Positions 57,148 to 64,000 of a stretch of DNA of 64,000 nt are shown here, piece by piece. Position numbers and translations under genes: made by a program. The notes under the pieces are model-generated. The model did no database searches. It was not told the DNA's origin and was given only the letters and a program-made list of their open reading frames with translations. Location of the stretch: positions 496,001 through 560,000 of the forward strand of contig NZ_LQGV01000001.1 in the NCBI RefSeq assembly GCF_001620065.1. The letters run 5' to 3'. Every line of letters starts with the position of its first letter. Position 1 is the first letter of the stretch. This DNA comes from Microbacterium sp. TNHR37B (GTDB lineage Bacteria > Actinomycetota > Actinomycetes > Actinomycetales > Microbacteriaceae).

Positions 57148-57744
57148 TCAGTTGCTCTCAGGAGGGAGGGGAAAGAGGTCGACGCGGAGCGAGAAGGGAA
57201 CGACGCCTTCGCCCTCCTGGTCACGGAAGCGATCGCTCGCGTCGCTCAGGACCTTCGTGAGCTGTTCTGCGAGCTCACGGGCCTGCTCTTCGGTCACGCG
57301 GATCGTCGTGCTGGAGATCACCGCTGCGGCGTCGTACAGGTCTTCCGGGGTCTTGATGCTGTCGCCGACATACCGCATGAGCTGCTGATGCCGGCGGTTG
57401 AGGAACTCGCTCATGATGACCTGGGTGGCCGCTCGCCCGGACGGGGTCTTCATCACGGCGGGGTTGGTGAAGGAGACAGAGCCTCTCGGCCGCTCCCACC
57501 AGCGTTCCCTCGCCGACCCTCGGCCGGCGACCTCCCGGATCAGATCGTGCTTGGCGAGCGCCCGGAGGTGATAGCTCGTGGCCCCCGATGACTCCCCCGT
57601 CAGCTGTGCGAGTGAGCTCGCGGTCTGCGGACCGAACTGGGAAAGGATGTCGTACATCCGCACTCGCAGAGGGTGGGCGAGCGCCCGCAGGGCGCCAGCG
57701 TCGAGCACGCGTTCGGGGCTGGGGATGTCGGCCGGTTCGGTCAT
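57148..57744 (-). CDS. ArsR-type winged-helix regulator of the MFS gene
   Basis: A 198-residue regulator with an N-terminal winged helix ([41 protein letters not shown]) and a C-terminal helical region. The protein has no cysteine, so it cannot use the usual ArsR metal thiols, and a small organic ligand is more likely. It sits on a promoter covered by two CAAAG-N4-CTTTG palindromes, which suggests autorepression together with the MFS gene. Confidence 0.88.
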   Translation of the reverse strand: MTEPADIPSPERVLDAGALRALAHPLRVRMYDILSQFGPQTASSLAQLTGESSGATSYHLRALAKHDLIREVAGRGSARERWWERPRGSVSFTNPAVMKTPSGRAATQVIMSEFLNRRHQQLMRYVGDSIKTPEDLYDAAAVISSTTIRVTEEQARELAEQLTKVLSDASDRFRDQEGEGVVPFSLRVDLFPLPPESN

Positions 57745-57747
57745 GAG

Positions 57748-57791
57748 TGCAAAGATACCTTTGCAAGCTATACTTTGCAAAGAACTCTTTG
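57748..57791. promoter_or_regulatory. Twin operator over the ArsR-MFS promoter
   Basis: Two palindromes share the form CAAAG-N4-CTTTG. Site A is TGCAAAG-ATAC-CTTTGCA at 57748-57765, and site B is CAAAG-AACT-CTTTG at 57778-57791. Their centres are 28 bases apart. Site A covers the -10 and site B adjoins and partly covers the -35 of the regulator promoter. Confidence 0.75.
57752..57780 (-). promoter_or_regulatory. Promoter of the ArsR-MFS operon
   Basis: On the minus strand TTGCAA (57775-57780) and TATCTT (57752-57757) are separated by exactly 17 bases. The start codon is seven bases beyond the -10, so the transcript is probably leaderless. Confidence 0.65.
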
Positions 57792-57814
57792 TCCAGAGCG
57801 AAGCGAGCCGCACC

Positions 57815-57820
57815 TAGGCT
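57815..57820 (+). promoter_or_regulatory. Leaderless-type -10 box for the M3 peptidase gene
   Basis: TAGGCT six bases before the ATG at 57827. Confidence 0.6.
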
Positions 57821-57826
57821 GGACGC

Positions 57827-59902
57827 ATGACGGATGCCTCCTTGTCCAGCCCCCTCCTCTCTCTCGTCTCCGAGTTGCCGTACGGCCTGCCGGACTACCG
57901 CGCCATCCGTGTCGAGCACTATCTGCCGGCCTTCGAGCACGCGTTCGCCGAGCATCGTCGAGAGATCGAGGCGATCACGCGGGTGCGGTCGATGCCCACC
58001 TTCGACAACACGATGCTTCCTCTAGAGCGCTCGGGGGCGCTTCTCGGACGCATCGCGAGGACGTTCTACACGGTGTCTTCGGCCGACGCGACACCCGAGA
58101 TCCAGGCCATCGATGAAGCCCTGGCCCCCCTGATGGCCGCGCACCACGACGCCATCCAGCTCGATCCCTCGCTCTTCTGGCGTATCCGCACCCTTCACGA
58201 GCAGCTCGAGAGCCTGGACCTCGACGACGAGTCTCGCTACCTCGTGGAACGCCATTTCCGCGAGATGTCGCACGCAGGAGCCGGACTCGACGACGAGCAG
58301 AAGGTCCGTCTGACGGCGCTCAACCAGCGCCTGTCCGTGCTGACGACGACCTTCGAGAAGAACCTGCTCGCCGATACCAACGATCTCGCCGTCGTCTTCG
58401 ACGAGGCTGAGGAACTGGACGGTCTGACCACGGGTGAACTCTCCGCGGCCGCGCGGGCAGCAACCGAGCGCGGCCTCGAGGGCAAGTATGTCGTGACGCT
58501 GACGCTCTTCACCGGTCACCCCTATCTCTCCACGCTCACCCGGCGACAGAGCCGCCAGCGCATCATGACGGCATCTCGCTCGCGAGGCTCCCGCGGCAAC
58601 GCCAACGACAATCGCGGTGTGCTGCGGGAGATCGTGCGCCTGCGCGCCGAACGGGCGGCGCTCCTCGGGTTCGACAGCCACGCGGCGTATGTCACCAGCG
58701 ACGAGACGGCGGGCACTCCCGGTGCCGTTCACGACATGCTGCGCCGCCTGGCGCGCCCCGCCGCGGCCAACGCGCGCGACGAGCAGCGTGCGTTGCAGGA
58801 GATCATCGACGCGAGCGACACGCCGTTCTCCCTCGACGCCCATGACTGGGCGTACTACACCGAGCGTGTCCGCGCGGCGCGATTCGACCTGGACCACACG
58901 GCCCTCCGCCCCTGGTTCGAGGCGGAGCGGGTGCTCGTAGACGGCGTCTTCCGCGCCGCGACGGCGCTGTACGGCGTGACCTTCACGGAACGCCCGGACA
59001 TCCCGGGATACCACCCGGACGTGCGGGTGTTCGAGGTGATCGAGGAGGACGGTACCGGGCTGGGGCTCTACCTTCTCGATCTGTACACGCGCGACACCAA
59101 ACGGGGCGGGGCGTGGATGAACTCCATCGTTACGCAGTCCCGGCCGGAGGGAACCGCCCCCGTCGTGGTCAACAATCTCAATGTCCCGAAGCCCGCGACG
59201 GGCGAGCCGACGCTGTTGACACTCGACGAGGTCACCACGCTCTTCCACGAGTTCGGGCATGCGCTGCACGGGCTGTTCGCCTCGGTGACCTACCCGCACT
59301 TCGCCGGGACGAACGTGCGGCGTGATTTCGTGGAGTTCCCGAGCCAAGTCAACGAGATGTGGATCCTGTGGCCGGAGATCCTCGCGGCGTACGCGACGCA
59401 CGTCGACACGGGAGAACCTCTCAGCGACGACGTGGTGGCCAGGTTGCACGCCTCGGAACGCTTCAATCAGGGGTTCGCGACGAGCGAGTACCTCGCGGCG
59501 TCGTGGATCGACCAGGCGTGGCACTCGCTCGATGTCGACTCCGCCGCGGCGGACATCGACGTCGCAGACTTCGAAGCCCGCGCGCTCGCAGAGGTCGGCC
59601 TCGACAATCCGCTGGTGCCGACGCGATACTCGTCGACCTACTTCGCCCACGTGTTCTCGGGCGGCTACAGCGCGGGCTACTACTCCTACATCTGGAGCGA
59701 AGTGCTCGACGCTGACACCGTCGAGTGGTTCCGTGAGAACGGCGGTCTCACCCGCGCGAACGGGGAGCGGTTCCGTCGGCGGCTGCTCGGCGTGGGCGGT
59801 GCGAAGGATCCGCTGGAGGCCTACCGGGACTTCCGCGGTCGCGACGCCCGCATCGAGCCCCTATTGGCCCGACGCGGGCTCGACGCGGCGTCCGAAGCCT
59901 GA
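57827..59902 (+). CDS. M3-family zinc oligopeptidase (Dcp-like)
   Basis: A 691-residue zinc peptidase of the M3 family, probably a cytoplasmic peptidyl-dipeptidase that degrades short peptides. The zinc motif HEFGHALHG starts at His474, with His478 and catalytic Glu475, and a downstream Glu supplies the third ligand. Length is family-typical. No signal peptide is present. It is divergent from the ArsR-MFS operon but has its own promoter, so a regulatory link is not required. Confidence 0.93.
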   Translation: MTDASLSSPLLSLVSELPYGLPDYRAIRVEHYLPAFEHAFAEHRREIEAITRVRSMPTFDNTMLPLERSGALLGRIARTFYTVSSADATPEIQAIDEALAPLMAAHHDAIQLDPSLFWRIRTLHEQLESLDLDDESRYLVERHFREMSHAGAGLDDEQKVRLTALNQRLSVLTTTFEKNLLADTNDLAVVFDEAEELDGLTTGELSAAARAATERGLEGKYVVTLTLFTGHPYLSTLTRRQSRQRIMTASRSRGSRGNANDNRGVLREIVRLRAERAALLGFDSHAAYVTSDETAGTPGAVHDMLRRLARPAAANARDEQRALQEIIDASDTPFSLDAHDWAYYTERVRAARFDLDHTALRPWFEAERVLVDGVFRAATALYGVTFTERPDIPGYHPDVRVFEVIEEDGTGLGLYLLDLYTRDTKRGGAWMNSIVTQSRPEGTAPVVVNNLNVPKPATGEPTLLTLDEVTTLFHEFGHALHGLFASVTYPHFAGTNVRRDFVEFPSQVNEMWILWPEILAAYATHVDTGEPLSDDVVARLHASERFNQGFATSEYLAASWIDQAWHSLDVDSAAADIDVADFEARALAEVGLDNPLVPTRYSSTYFAHVFSGGYSAGYYSYIWSEVLDADTVEWFRENGGLTRANGERFRRRLLGVGGAKDPLEAYRDFRGRDARIEPLLARRGLDAASEA

Positions 59903-59909
59903 TCGCGCG

Positions 59910-60470
59910 TCAACCCGACCTCTCCACGCGGTACACCACACGCGCGAATTGGCCCGCCGCCGTCGCCGACACCAGTCGGAGGGAGGAGGCCTCGACCCGC
60001 CGCGGGAGCAGCGGGGCGCCGCCGGTCAGGAGCACCGGCGCGAAGGAGACCGCGATCTCGTCGAGTTCCCCGGCGTCGAGGAACTGACCGGCCAGGTCGC
60101 CCCCTCCGACCACCCAGATGTCTCCCTCCCCCGCGGCGTCGCGAATCGCGGGCATGGCCTGCCGGACATCGTCGGAGACGAACCGCACATCGGCGCCCTC
60201 GGGGACGGGCAGAGACCGGCGGGTGAAGACGAACGTCGGCCGATCTCCGTGGAACTCCTGCCAACGGTCGGGGTGGGTCAACAGGTCGGACTCCCGAAGG
60301 AGCCATTCGTAGGTCGTGGAGCCTTCCACCAGCACGCTCGCGTTCTGCGGCAGCAACGATGCGTCGGGCTCGGTTCCGCCGTCGACGTCGAAGAGCCATT
60401 GCAGCGAGTTCTGCTCATCGGCGATCCAGCCGTTGAGCGACGAAGCGGTATCGAAGAGGACGCGAGTCAT
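59910..60470 (-). CDS. Dihydrofolate reductase-like protein (RibD C-terminal fold)
   Basis: A 186-residue protein of the RibD C-terminal/DHFR-like family, with the N-terminal FDTASSLNGWIAD strand-loop and the nucleotide-binding WVVGGGDLAGQFLDA motif. It is probably an NADPH-dependent reductase of unknown substrate, not the housekeeping dihydrofolate reductase. It ends seven bases from the M3 peptidase gene, convergently. A TAGGCT box six bases before its ATG suggests leaderless transcription. Confidence 0.88.
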   Translation of the reverse strand: MTRVLFDTASSLNGWIADEQNSLQWLFDVDGGTEPDASLLPQNASVLVEGSTTYEWLLRESDLLTHPDRWQEFHGDRPTFVFTRRSLPVPEGADVRFVSDDVRQAMPAIRDAAGEGDIWVVGGGDLAGQFLDAGELDEIAVSFAPVLLTGGAPLLPRRVEASSLRLVSATAAGQFARVVYRVERSG

Positions 60471-60476
60471 CCCGTC

Positions 60477-60482
60477 AGCCTA
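60477..60482 (-). promoter_or_regulatory. Leaderless-type -10 box for the DHFR-like gene
   Basis: TAGGCT on the minus strand six bases before the ATG at 60470. Confidence 0.55.
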
Positions 60483-60507
60483 GGAGCTCCCTCCGACACC
60501 GGCTCGC

Positions 60508-60533
60508 GCCCGTCCCCCGGACGGGAGACGGGC
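60508..60533 (-). terminator. Possible terminator of clpX
   Basis: GCCCGTC and GACGGGC form a 7-bp stem with a 12-base loop just after the clpX stop. There is no T-run, so confidence is limited. Confidence 0.4.
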
Positions 60534-60535
60534 GG

Positions 60536-61804
60536 TCAGGCGCTCTTGCGCTTCTGGCGCAGCACGAGCGTGGGAGGAGCCCCCTCGTTCACTGCCGCTC
60601 GCGTGACGATCACCTTGTCGACGTCTTCGGTGGACGGAATCTCGAACATGATCGGACCGAGGACATCCTCCAGAATCGCCCGCAGACCGCGTGCGCCCGT
60701 CTTGCGAGCCACGGCGAGATCCGCGATCGCGCGCAGGGCGTCGTCTTCGAACTCCAACTGCACGCCGTCGAGCTCGAACATGCGCTGATACTGCTTCACG
60801 AACGCGTTCTTGGGGCCCGTAAGGATCTCGATCAGCGCCTTCTGGTCAAGCGGCGACACCGACGTGACGACCGGAAGGCGACCGATGAACTCGGGGATGA
60901 GTCCGAACTTGTGGAGGTCTTCGGGCTGAACCTCGCTGAACAGGTCGAGGTCCTTGCCCTTCTCATGGAGCGGAGCGCCGAACCCCACCCCGTGCTTGCC
61001 CACGCGGGACGAGATGATCTCCTCCAGTCCGGCGAAGGCGCCGGCGACGATGAAGAGCACATTCGTCGTGTCGATCTGGATGAACTCCTGGTGCGGGTGC
61101 TTGCGCCCGCCCTGCGGGGGCACGGAGGCGACGGTGCCTTCGAGGATCTTCAGGAGTGCCTGCTGGACGCCTTCGCCGGAGACGTCGCGCGTGATCGAGG
61201 GGTTCTCGGCCTTACGGGCGATCTTGTCCACCTCGTCGATGTAGATGATGCCCGTCTCTGCACGCTTCACGTCGAAGTCGGCAGCCTGCAGGAGCTTCAG
61301 CAGGATGTTCTCGACGTCCTCTCCCACGTACCCGGCTTCGGTGAGCGCGGTGGCGTCGGCGACGGCGAACGGAACGTTCAGGCGCTTGGCGAGAGTCTGC
61401 GCCAGGTAGGTCTTTCCGCAGCCGGTGGGTCCGAGCAACAGGATGTTGCTCTTGGCGATCTCGACCTCGTCGGCGCGCTGCTCCGCGGGCTGGAGCGTCC
61501 CGTGCGCGCGCACGCGCTTGTAGTGGTTGTACACGGCAACGGCGAGGGCCCGCTTGGCGGGATCCTGCCCGACGACGTACTCCTCCAAGAAGGAGAAGAT
61601 CTCCCGCGGCTTGGGGAGGTCGAACTCGGCGACGGCACCGTCGGTCGATTCCGCCATGCGCTCTTCGATGATCTCGTTGCACAGCTCGACGCATTCGTCG
61701 CAGATGTAGACGCCAGGGCCCGCGATGAGCTGCTGGACCTGCTTCTGGCTCTTGCCGCAGAAGGAGCATTTGAACAGATCGGCGCTCTCACCGATTCGTG
61801 CCAT
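60536..61804 (-). CDS. clpX: Clp protease ATPase subunit ClpX
   Basis: ClpX is the AAA+ unfoldase that feeds substrates to ClpP. The 422-residue protein has the N-terminal zinc-binding cysteines C13, C16, C35 and C38, Walker A GPTGCGKT at 125-132, and the ClpP-docking loop as GVGFG, where Escherichia coli has IGF. The ATG at 61804 follows AGGAGG. It is transcribed from its own promoter after a strong terminator that follows clpP2. Confidence 0.98.
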   Translation of the reverse strand: MARIGESADLFKCSFCGKSQKQVQQLIAGPGVYICDECVELCNEIIEERMAESTDGAVAEFDLPKPREIFSFLEEYVVGQDPAKRALAVAVYNHYKRVRAHGTLQPAEQRADEVEIAKSNILLLGPTGCGKTYLAQTLAKRLNVPFAVADATALTEAGYVGEDVENILLKLLQAADFDVKRAETGIIYIDEVDKIARKAENPSITRDVSGEGVQQALLKILEGTVASVPPQGGRKHPHQEFIQIDTTNVLFIVAGAFAGLEEIISSRVGKHGVGFGAPLHEKGKDLDLFSEVQPEDLHKFGLIPEFIGRLPVVTSVSPLDQKALIEILTGPKNAFVKQYQRMFELDGVQLEFEDDALRAIADLAVARKTGARGLRAILEDVLGPIMFEIPSTEDVDKVIVTRAAVNEGAPPTLVLRQKRKSA

Positions 61805-61879
61805 GATCAACCTCCTGTGCCCCGACCGGCCACCCGAGTCGCGGTGCTTATCATCCAGGCAATTCCCAGAACCTGTTCG

Positions 61880-61885
61880 AGCCTA
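61880..61885 (-). promoter_or_regulatory. -10 box of clpX
   Basis: TAGGCT on the minus strand, preceded by GT, predicting a leader of about 68 bases. A -35 is not clear. Confidence 0.5.
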
Positions 61886-61952
61886 ACCTCTGGCAGAGAC
61901 ATGGCGGCGGATTGAGACGGGTCTGTCACCCGGGGCTCGCTCGATGACACGG

Positions 61953-61985
61953 CGGAGGGCCCCGACGATGTGTCGGGGCCCTCCG
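61953..61985 (-). terminator. Terminator between clpP2 and clpX
   Basis: CGGAGGGCCCCGAC and GTCGGGGCCCTCCG form a perfect 14-bp stem with a 5-base loop, 23 bases after the clpP2 stop. A T-run is absent, as in many actinobacterial terminators. Confidence 0.85.
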
Positions 61986-62008
61986 TCTGCGCAGCTGTAC
62001 CGGTTGTG

Positions 62009-62674
62009 TTACGCCGTGATCGCCGCAGGGGTGCGCTTGCGCGACGTGAGCACCTGGTCGACGATGCCGTACTCGAGGGCTTCAGCCGCGGAAAGGATCT
62101 TGTCGCGATCGATGTCCTTGTTCACCTCGGCCTGCGTCTTCTTCGTGTGACGGGCCATGGTCTCCTCGAGCCACGTGCGCATCCGGAGGATCTCGGCGGC
62201 CTGGATCTCGATGTCCGACGCCTGTCCGTGACCGGCCTCGCCGACGGCGGGCTGGTGCATGAGGATGCGGGCGTTGGGGAGGGCGAGGCGCTTGCCGGGA
62301 GCACCGGCGGCCAGAAGCACGGACGCGGCGGAGGCGGCCTGGCCGAGAACCACCGTCTGGATCTCGGGAGAGACGTACTGCATGGTGTCGTAGATCGCCG
62401 TCATCGCCGTGAAAGAGCCGCCCGGCGAGTTGATGTACATGATGATGTCGCGGTCGGGATCCTGCGATTCCAGCACCAGCAACTGCGCCATCACGTCGTC
62501 GGCCGAGGCGTCGTCGACCTGCACGCCGAGGAAGATGACGCGGTCCTCGAACAGCTTGTTGTACGGGTCCTGGCGCTTGTATCCGTACGCGGTGCGCTCC
62601 TCGAATTGAGGAAGGATGTAGCGGCTGGACGGCATCTGCACGCCCTGCGGCAGGCCGAAGGTGGGGGTGTTCAT
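62009..62674 (-). CDS. clpP2: ATP-dependent Clp protease proteolytic subunit ClpP2
   Basis: ClpP2 is one of two ClpP subunits that together form the mixed protease in actinobacteria. The 221-residue protein has the catalytic Ser115 in GQAASAAS and the His in LMHQPAVGEAG. A longer N-terminus precedes the conserved part than in ClpP1. It starts 18 bases after clpP1 and is co-transcribed with it. Confidence 0.96.
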   Translation of the reverse strand: MNTPTFGLPQGVQMPSSRYILPQFEERTAYGYKRQDPYNKLFEDRVIFLGVQVDDASADDVMAQLLVLESQDPDRDIIMYINSPGGSFTAMTAIYDTMQYVSPEIQTVVLGQAASAASVLLAAGAPGKRLALPNARILMHQPAVGEAGHGQASDIEIQAAEILRMRTWLEETMARHTKKTQAEVNKDIDRDKILSAAEALEYGIVDQVLTSRKRTPAAITA

Positions 62675-62692
62675 TCTGTGTGTCCTCCGGTC

Positions 62693-63277
62693 TCAGTTCT
62701 CGGTGCCGCCGCCGCCGACCACGTCGGTCGCGGACTCACGGATGTGGTCGACGAAGCCGTACTCCAGTGCCTCCTCGGCGCTGAACCAGCGGTCCCGGTC
62801 CCCGTCGGCGTTGATCTGCTCGACGCTCTTGCCCGTCTGGGCCGCGGTGATCTCCGCCAGACGCTTCTTCATGTCCAGGATGAGCTGGGCCTGCGTCTGG
62901 ATGTCGCTCGCGGTACCGCCGAAGCCGCCGTGCGGCTGGTGCAGCAGCACGCGGGCGTTCGGCGTGATGTACCGCTTGCCCTTGGTGCCGGCCGTCAGGA
63001 GCAGCTGCCCCATCGAGGCGGCCATGCCGATGCCGACGGTGACGATGTCGTTCGGCACGAACTGCATGGTGTCGTAGATCGCCATACCCGCGGTGATGGA
63101 GCCGCCGGGAGAGTTGATGTACAGGTAGATGTCTTTCTCGCTGTCTTCGGCGGCGAGAAGGAGGATCTTGGCGCAGATCTCGTTCGCGTTCTCGTCACGC
63201 ACCTCCGACCCGAGCCAGATGATGCGGTCTTTCAGCAGCCTGTCGAAGACGCTCGTCGCGACAAGTGGTTCAGCCAT
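62693..63277 (-). CDS. clpP1: ATP-dependent Clp protease proteolytic subunit ClpP1
   Basis: ClpP1 is the partner subunit of ClpP2. The 194-residue protein has Ser88 in GMAASMG and the catalytic His in LLHQPHGG. The ATG at 63277 follows AGGAGC. A candidate ClgR activator site and a TAGATT -10 box lie upstream, so clpP1P2 probably has its own regulated promoter separate from tig. Confidence 0.96.
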   Translation of the reverse strand: MAEPLVATSVFDRLLKDRIIWLGSEVRDENANEICAKILLLAAEDSEKDIYLYINSPGGSITAGMAIYDTMQFVPNDIVTVGIGMAASMGQLLLTAGTKGKRYITPNARVLLHQPHGGFGGTASDIQTQAQLILDMKKRLAEITAAQTGKSVEQINADGDRDRWFSAEEALEYGFVDHIRESATDVVGGGGTEN

Positions 63278-63313
63278 GAATGCTCCTGATTCCGGGTGGT
63301 CCGTTCGTCATCG

Positions 63314-63319
63314 AATCTA
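63314..63319 (-). promoter_or_regulatory. -10 box of clpP1P2
   Basis: TAGATT on the minus strand, 36 bases before clpP1. The candidate ClgR site is centred near position -48 from the predicted start of transcription. Confidence 0.5.
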
Positions 63320-63346
63320 TCGGCGCGCCGAGGGCGACCCGCCCGT

Positions 63347-63364
63347 GTTCGCCGTCGGCATAGT
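63347..63364 (-). promoter_or_regulatory. Candidate ClgR activator site
   Basis: ACTATGCCGACGGCGAAC on the minus strand fits the corynebacterial ClgR consensus (WNNWCGCYNANRGCGWWS, as I recall it) with one mismatch, TGC for CGC. ClgR activates clpP1P2 in corynebacteria. Confidence 0.45.
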
Positions 63365-63416
63365 GCTGCCCGGCGACGGTGATGCGGGCCGGGTCGGCGC
63401 CGGGGCCGGAGATGAC

Positions 63417-63450
63417 GGTGGGGCCGGGCACCGAAGCACCCGACCCCACC
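63417..63450 (-). terminator. Terminator of tig
   Basis: On the minus strand GGTGGGGTCGGGTGC pairs over 15 bp, with three G-T pairs, with GTGCCCGGCCCCACC around a TTCG loop. It lies 16 bases after the tig stop and separates tig from clpP1P2. Confidence 0.8.
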
Positions 63451-63466
63451 CATCGATCACGAAGGC

Positions 63467-64000
63467 TTACTCGCTGTCGGCCTTCTTGGCGGTCGACTTC
63501 TTCGCCGGAGCCTTCTTCGCCGGAGCAGCGTCGGCGTCGTCGGCCTTGGCGGCGGCCTTCTTCGCGGGAGCCTTCTTGGCGGCAGGCTTCTTCGCGGGCT
63601 TCTCCTCCGCGGCCTCCGCAGTCTCGCCGTCGGCGTCGCCGTCGGTGGACTCTTCGTCCTCCACCGCGATGAAGCCGGTGAGGTCCACGGCCTTGCCGTT
63701 GGTGTCCACGACCTTGACCTTGCCGAGCGCGATCGCGAGCGCCTTGTTGCGGGCGACCTCGCCGACCATGAGCGGCAGCTGTCCGTTCTGCTGGAGCGCG
63801 TCGACGAACTCCTGGGGCGCCATGCCGTACTGCGCCGCGGACTGGATCAGGTACTGCGTCAGCTCGTCCTGCGACACCTGGACGTTGCTCGACTCGGCGA
63901 GCTTGTCGAGGATCATCTGGGTGCGGAACTGCTTCTGGCTGGCCTCGGTGACCTCGGCGCGGTGCTCGTCGTCTTCGAGGCGACCCTCGCCTTCGAGGTG
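63467..64000 (-). CDS. tig: Trigger factor, 3' part (partial)
   Basis: The C-terminal 177 residues of trigger factor, the ribosome-bound chaperone at the nascent-chain exit; the 5' part lies beyond the window. The conserved C-terminal chaperone domain ([33 protein letters not shown]) is followed by an acidic stretch. A final tail of about 45 residues is rich in Lys, Ala and Pro with repeats of the form AKKAPAKK. This tail is absent from the Escherichia coli protein. The order tig-clpP1-clpP2-clpX is standard. Confidence 0.94.
   Translation of the reverse strand, partial: HLEGEGRLEDDEHRAEVTEASQKQFRTQMILDKLAESSNVQVSQDELTQYLIQSAAQYGMAPQEFVDALQQNGQLPLMVGEVARNKALAIALGKVKVVDTNGKAVDLTGFIAVEDEESTDGDADGETAEAAEEKPAKKPAAKKAPAKKAAAKADDADAAPAKKAPAKKSTAKKADSE

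Noticed and set aside
63478..63600. CRISPR-like or VNTR-like repeats in the GC-rich Lys/Ala codons at the end of tig.
   Set aside because: The repetition follows from protein sequence of the form AKKAPAKK; spacers are absent and units are irregular.

Overview
This window is a GC-rich stretch of bacterial chromosome that looks like Microbacterium or a close relative (Actinomycetota, Microbacteriaceae). The evidence is the gene order (hrcA-dnaJ-rsmE-HIT-phoH-ybeY-corC-era; rplU-rpmA-obgE-proB-proA; nadD-unknown-rsfS; tig-clpP1-clpP2-clpX), paired ClpP1/ClpP2, an actinobacterial ultrashort ileS T-box, many GTG starts and many leaderless TAnnnT promoters. Genus is inferred, because no rRNA gene is present. 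I see no insertion sequence, prophage, CRISPR array or genomic island. No intergenic gap exceeds 300 bases, and most of the window is core housekeeping sequence.

Layout. 57-8100 (minus): a chaperone and ribosome-maturation operon headed by a CIRCE site at hrcA, running through dnaJ, rsmE, a HIT protein, phoH, ybeY, a CorC-like membrane protein and era to an oxidoreductase. 8177-11924 (minus): hemW, a DUF1990 gene and lepA. 12148-17823 (plus): a very large secreted nuclease/5'-nucleotidase and an alpha/beta hydrolase. 17767-20372 (minus): an MFS transporter and a GH1 beta-glucosidase. 20609 (plus): rpsT. 20951-28995 (minus): holA, comEC, comEA, leuS and pabB. 29069-31547 (plus): DedA, an App1-like phosphatase and an HMCES/YedK protein. 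31563-36279 (minus): a PTS EIICBA, tRNA-Ala, rsfS, an unknown anchored protein, nadD and a small membrane protein. 36324-40657 (minus): proA, proB, obgE, rpmA and rplU. 40864-45283: a DUF4031 gene, rne, a VKOR-like protein, ndk and a DUF4233 gene. 45280-55829: folC, ileS with its T-box, a pentapeptide-repeat protein, a glycosyltransferase, valS and a small unknown gene. 55779-60470: an MFS transporter with its ArsR-type regulator, an M3 peptidase and a DHFR-like protein. 60536-64000 (minus): clpX, clpP2, clpP1 and the 3' part of tig.

How they work together. Much of the window serves protein synthesis and quality control: ribosomal proteins, GTPases Era, Obg and LepA, three aminoacyl-tRNA synthetases, RsmE, YbeY, RsfS, RNase E, DnaJ/HrcA, trigger factor and the Clp protease. 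Proline, folate, NAD and haem metabolism, DNA uptake and nutrient scavenging make up the rest.

I found no new defence or mobile system. The most informative non-coding signals are sixteen TAnnnT boxes lying 6-7 bases before start codons, a twin CAAAG-N4-CTTTG operator over an ArsR-type promoter, a terminator hairpin against the obgE ribosome-binding site, a candidate ClgR box before clpP1, the ileS T-box, and a 19-bp hairpin across a stop codon between convergent genes.
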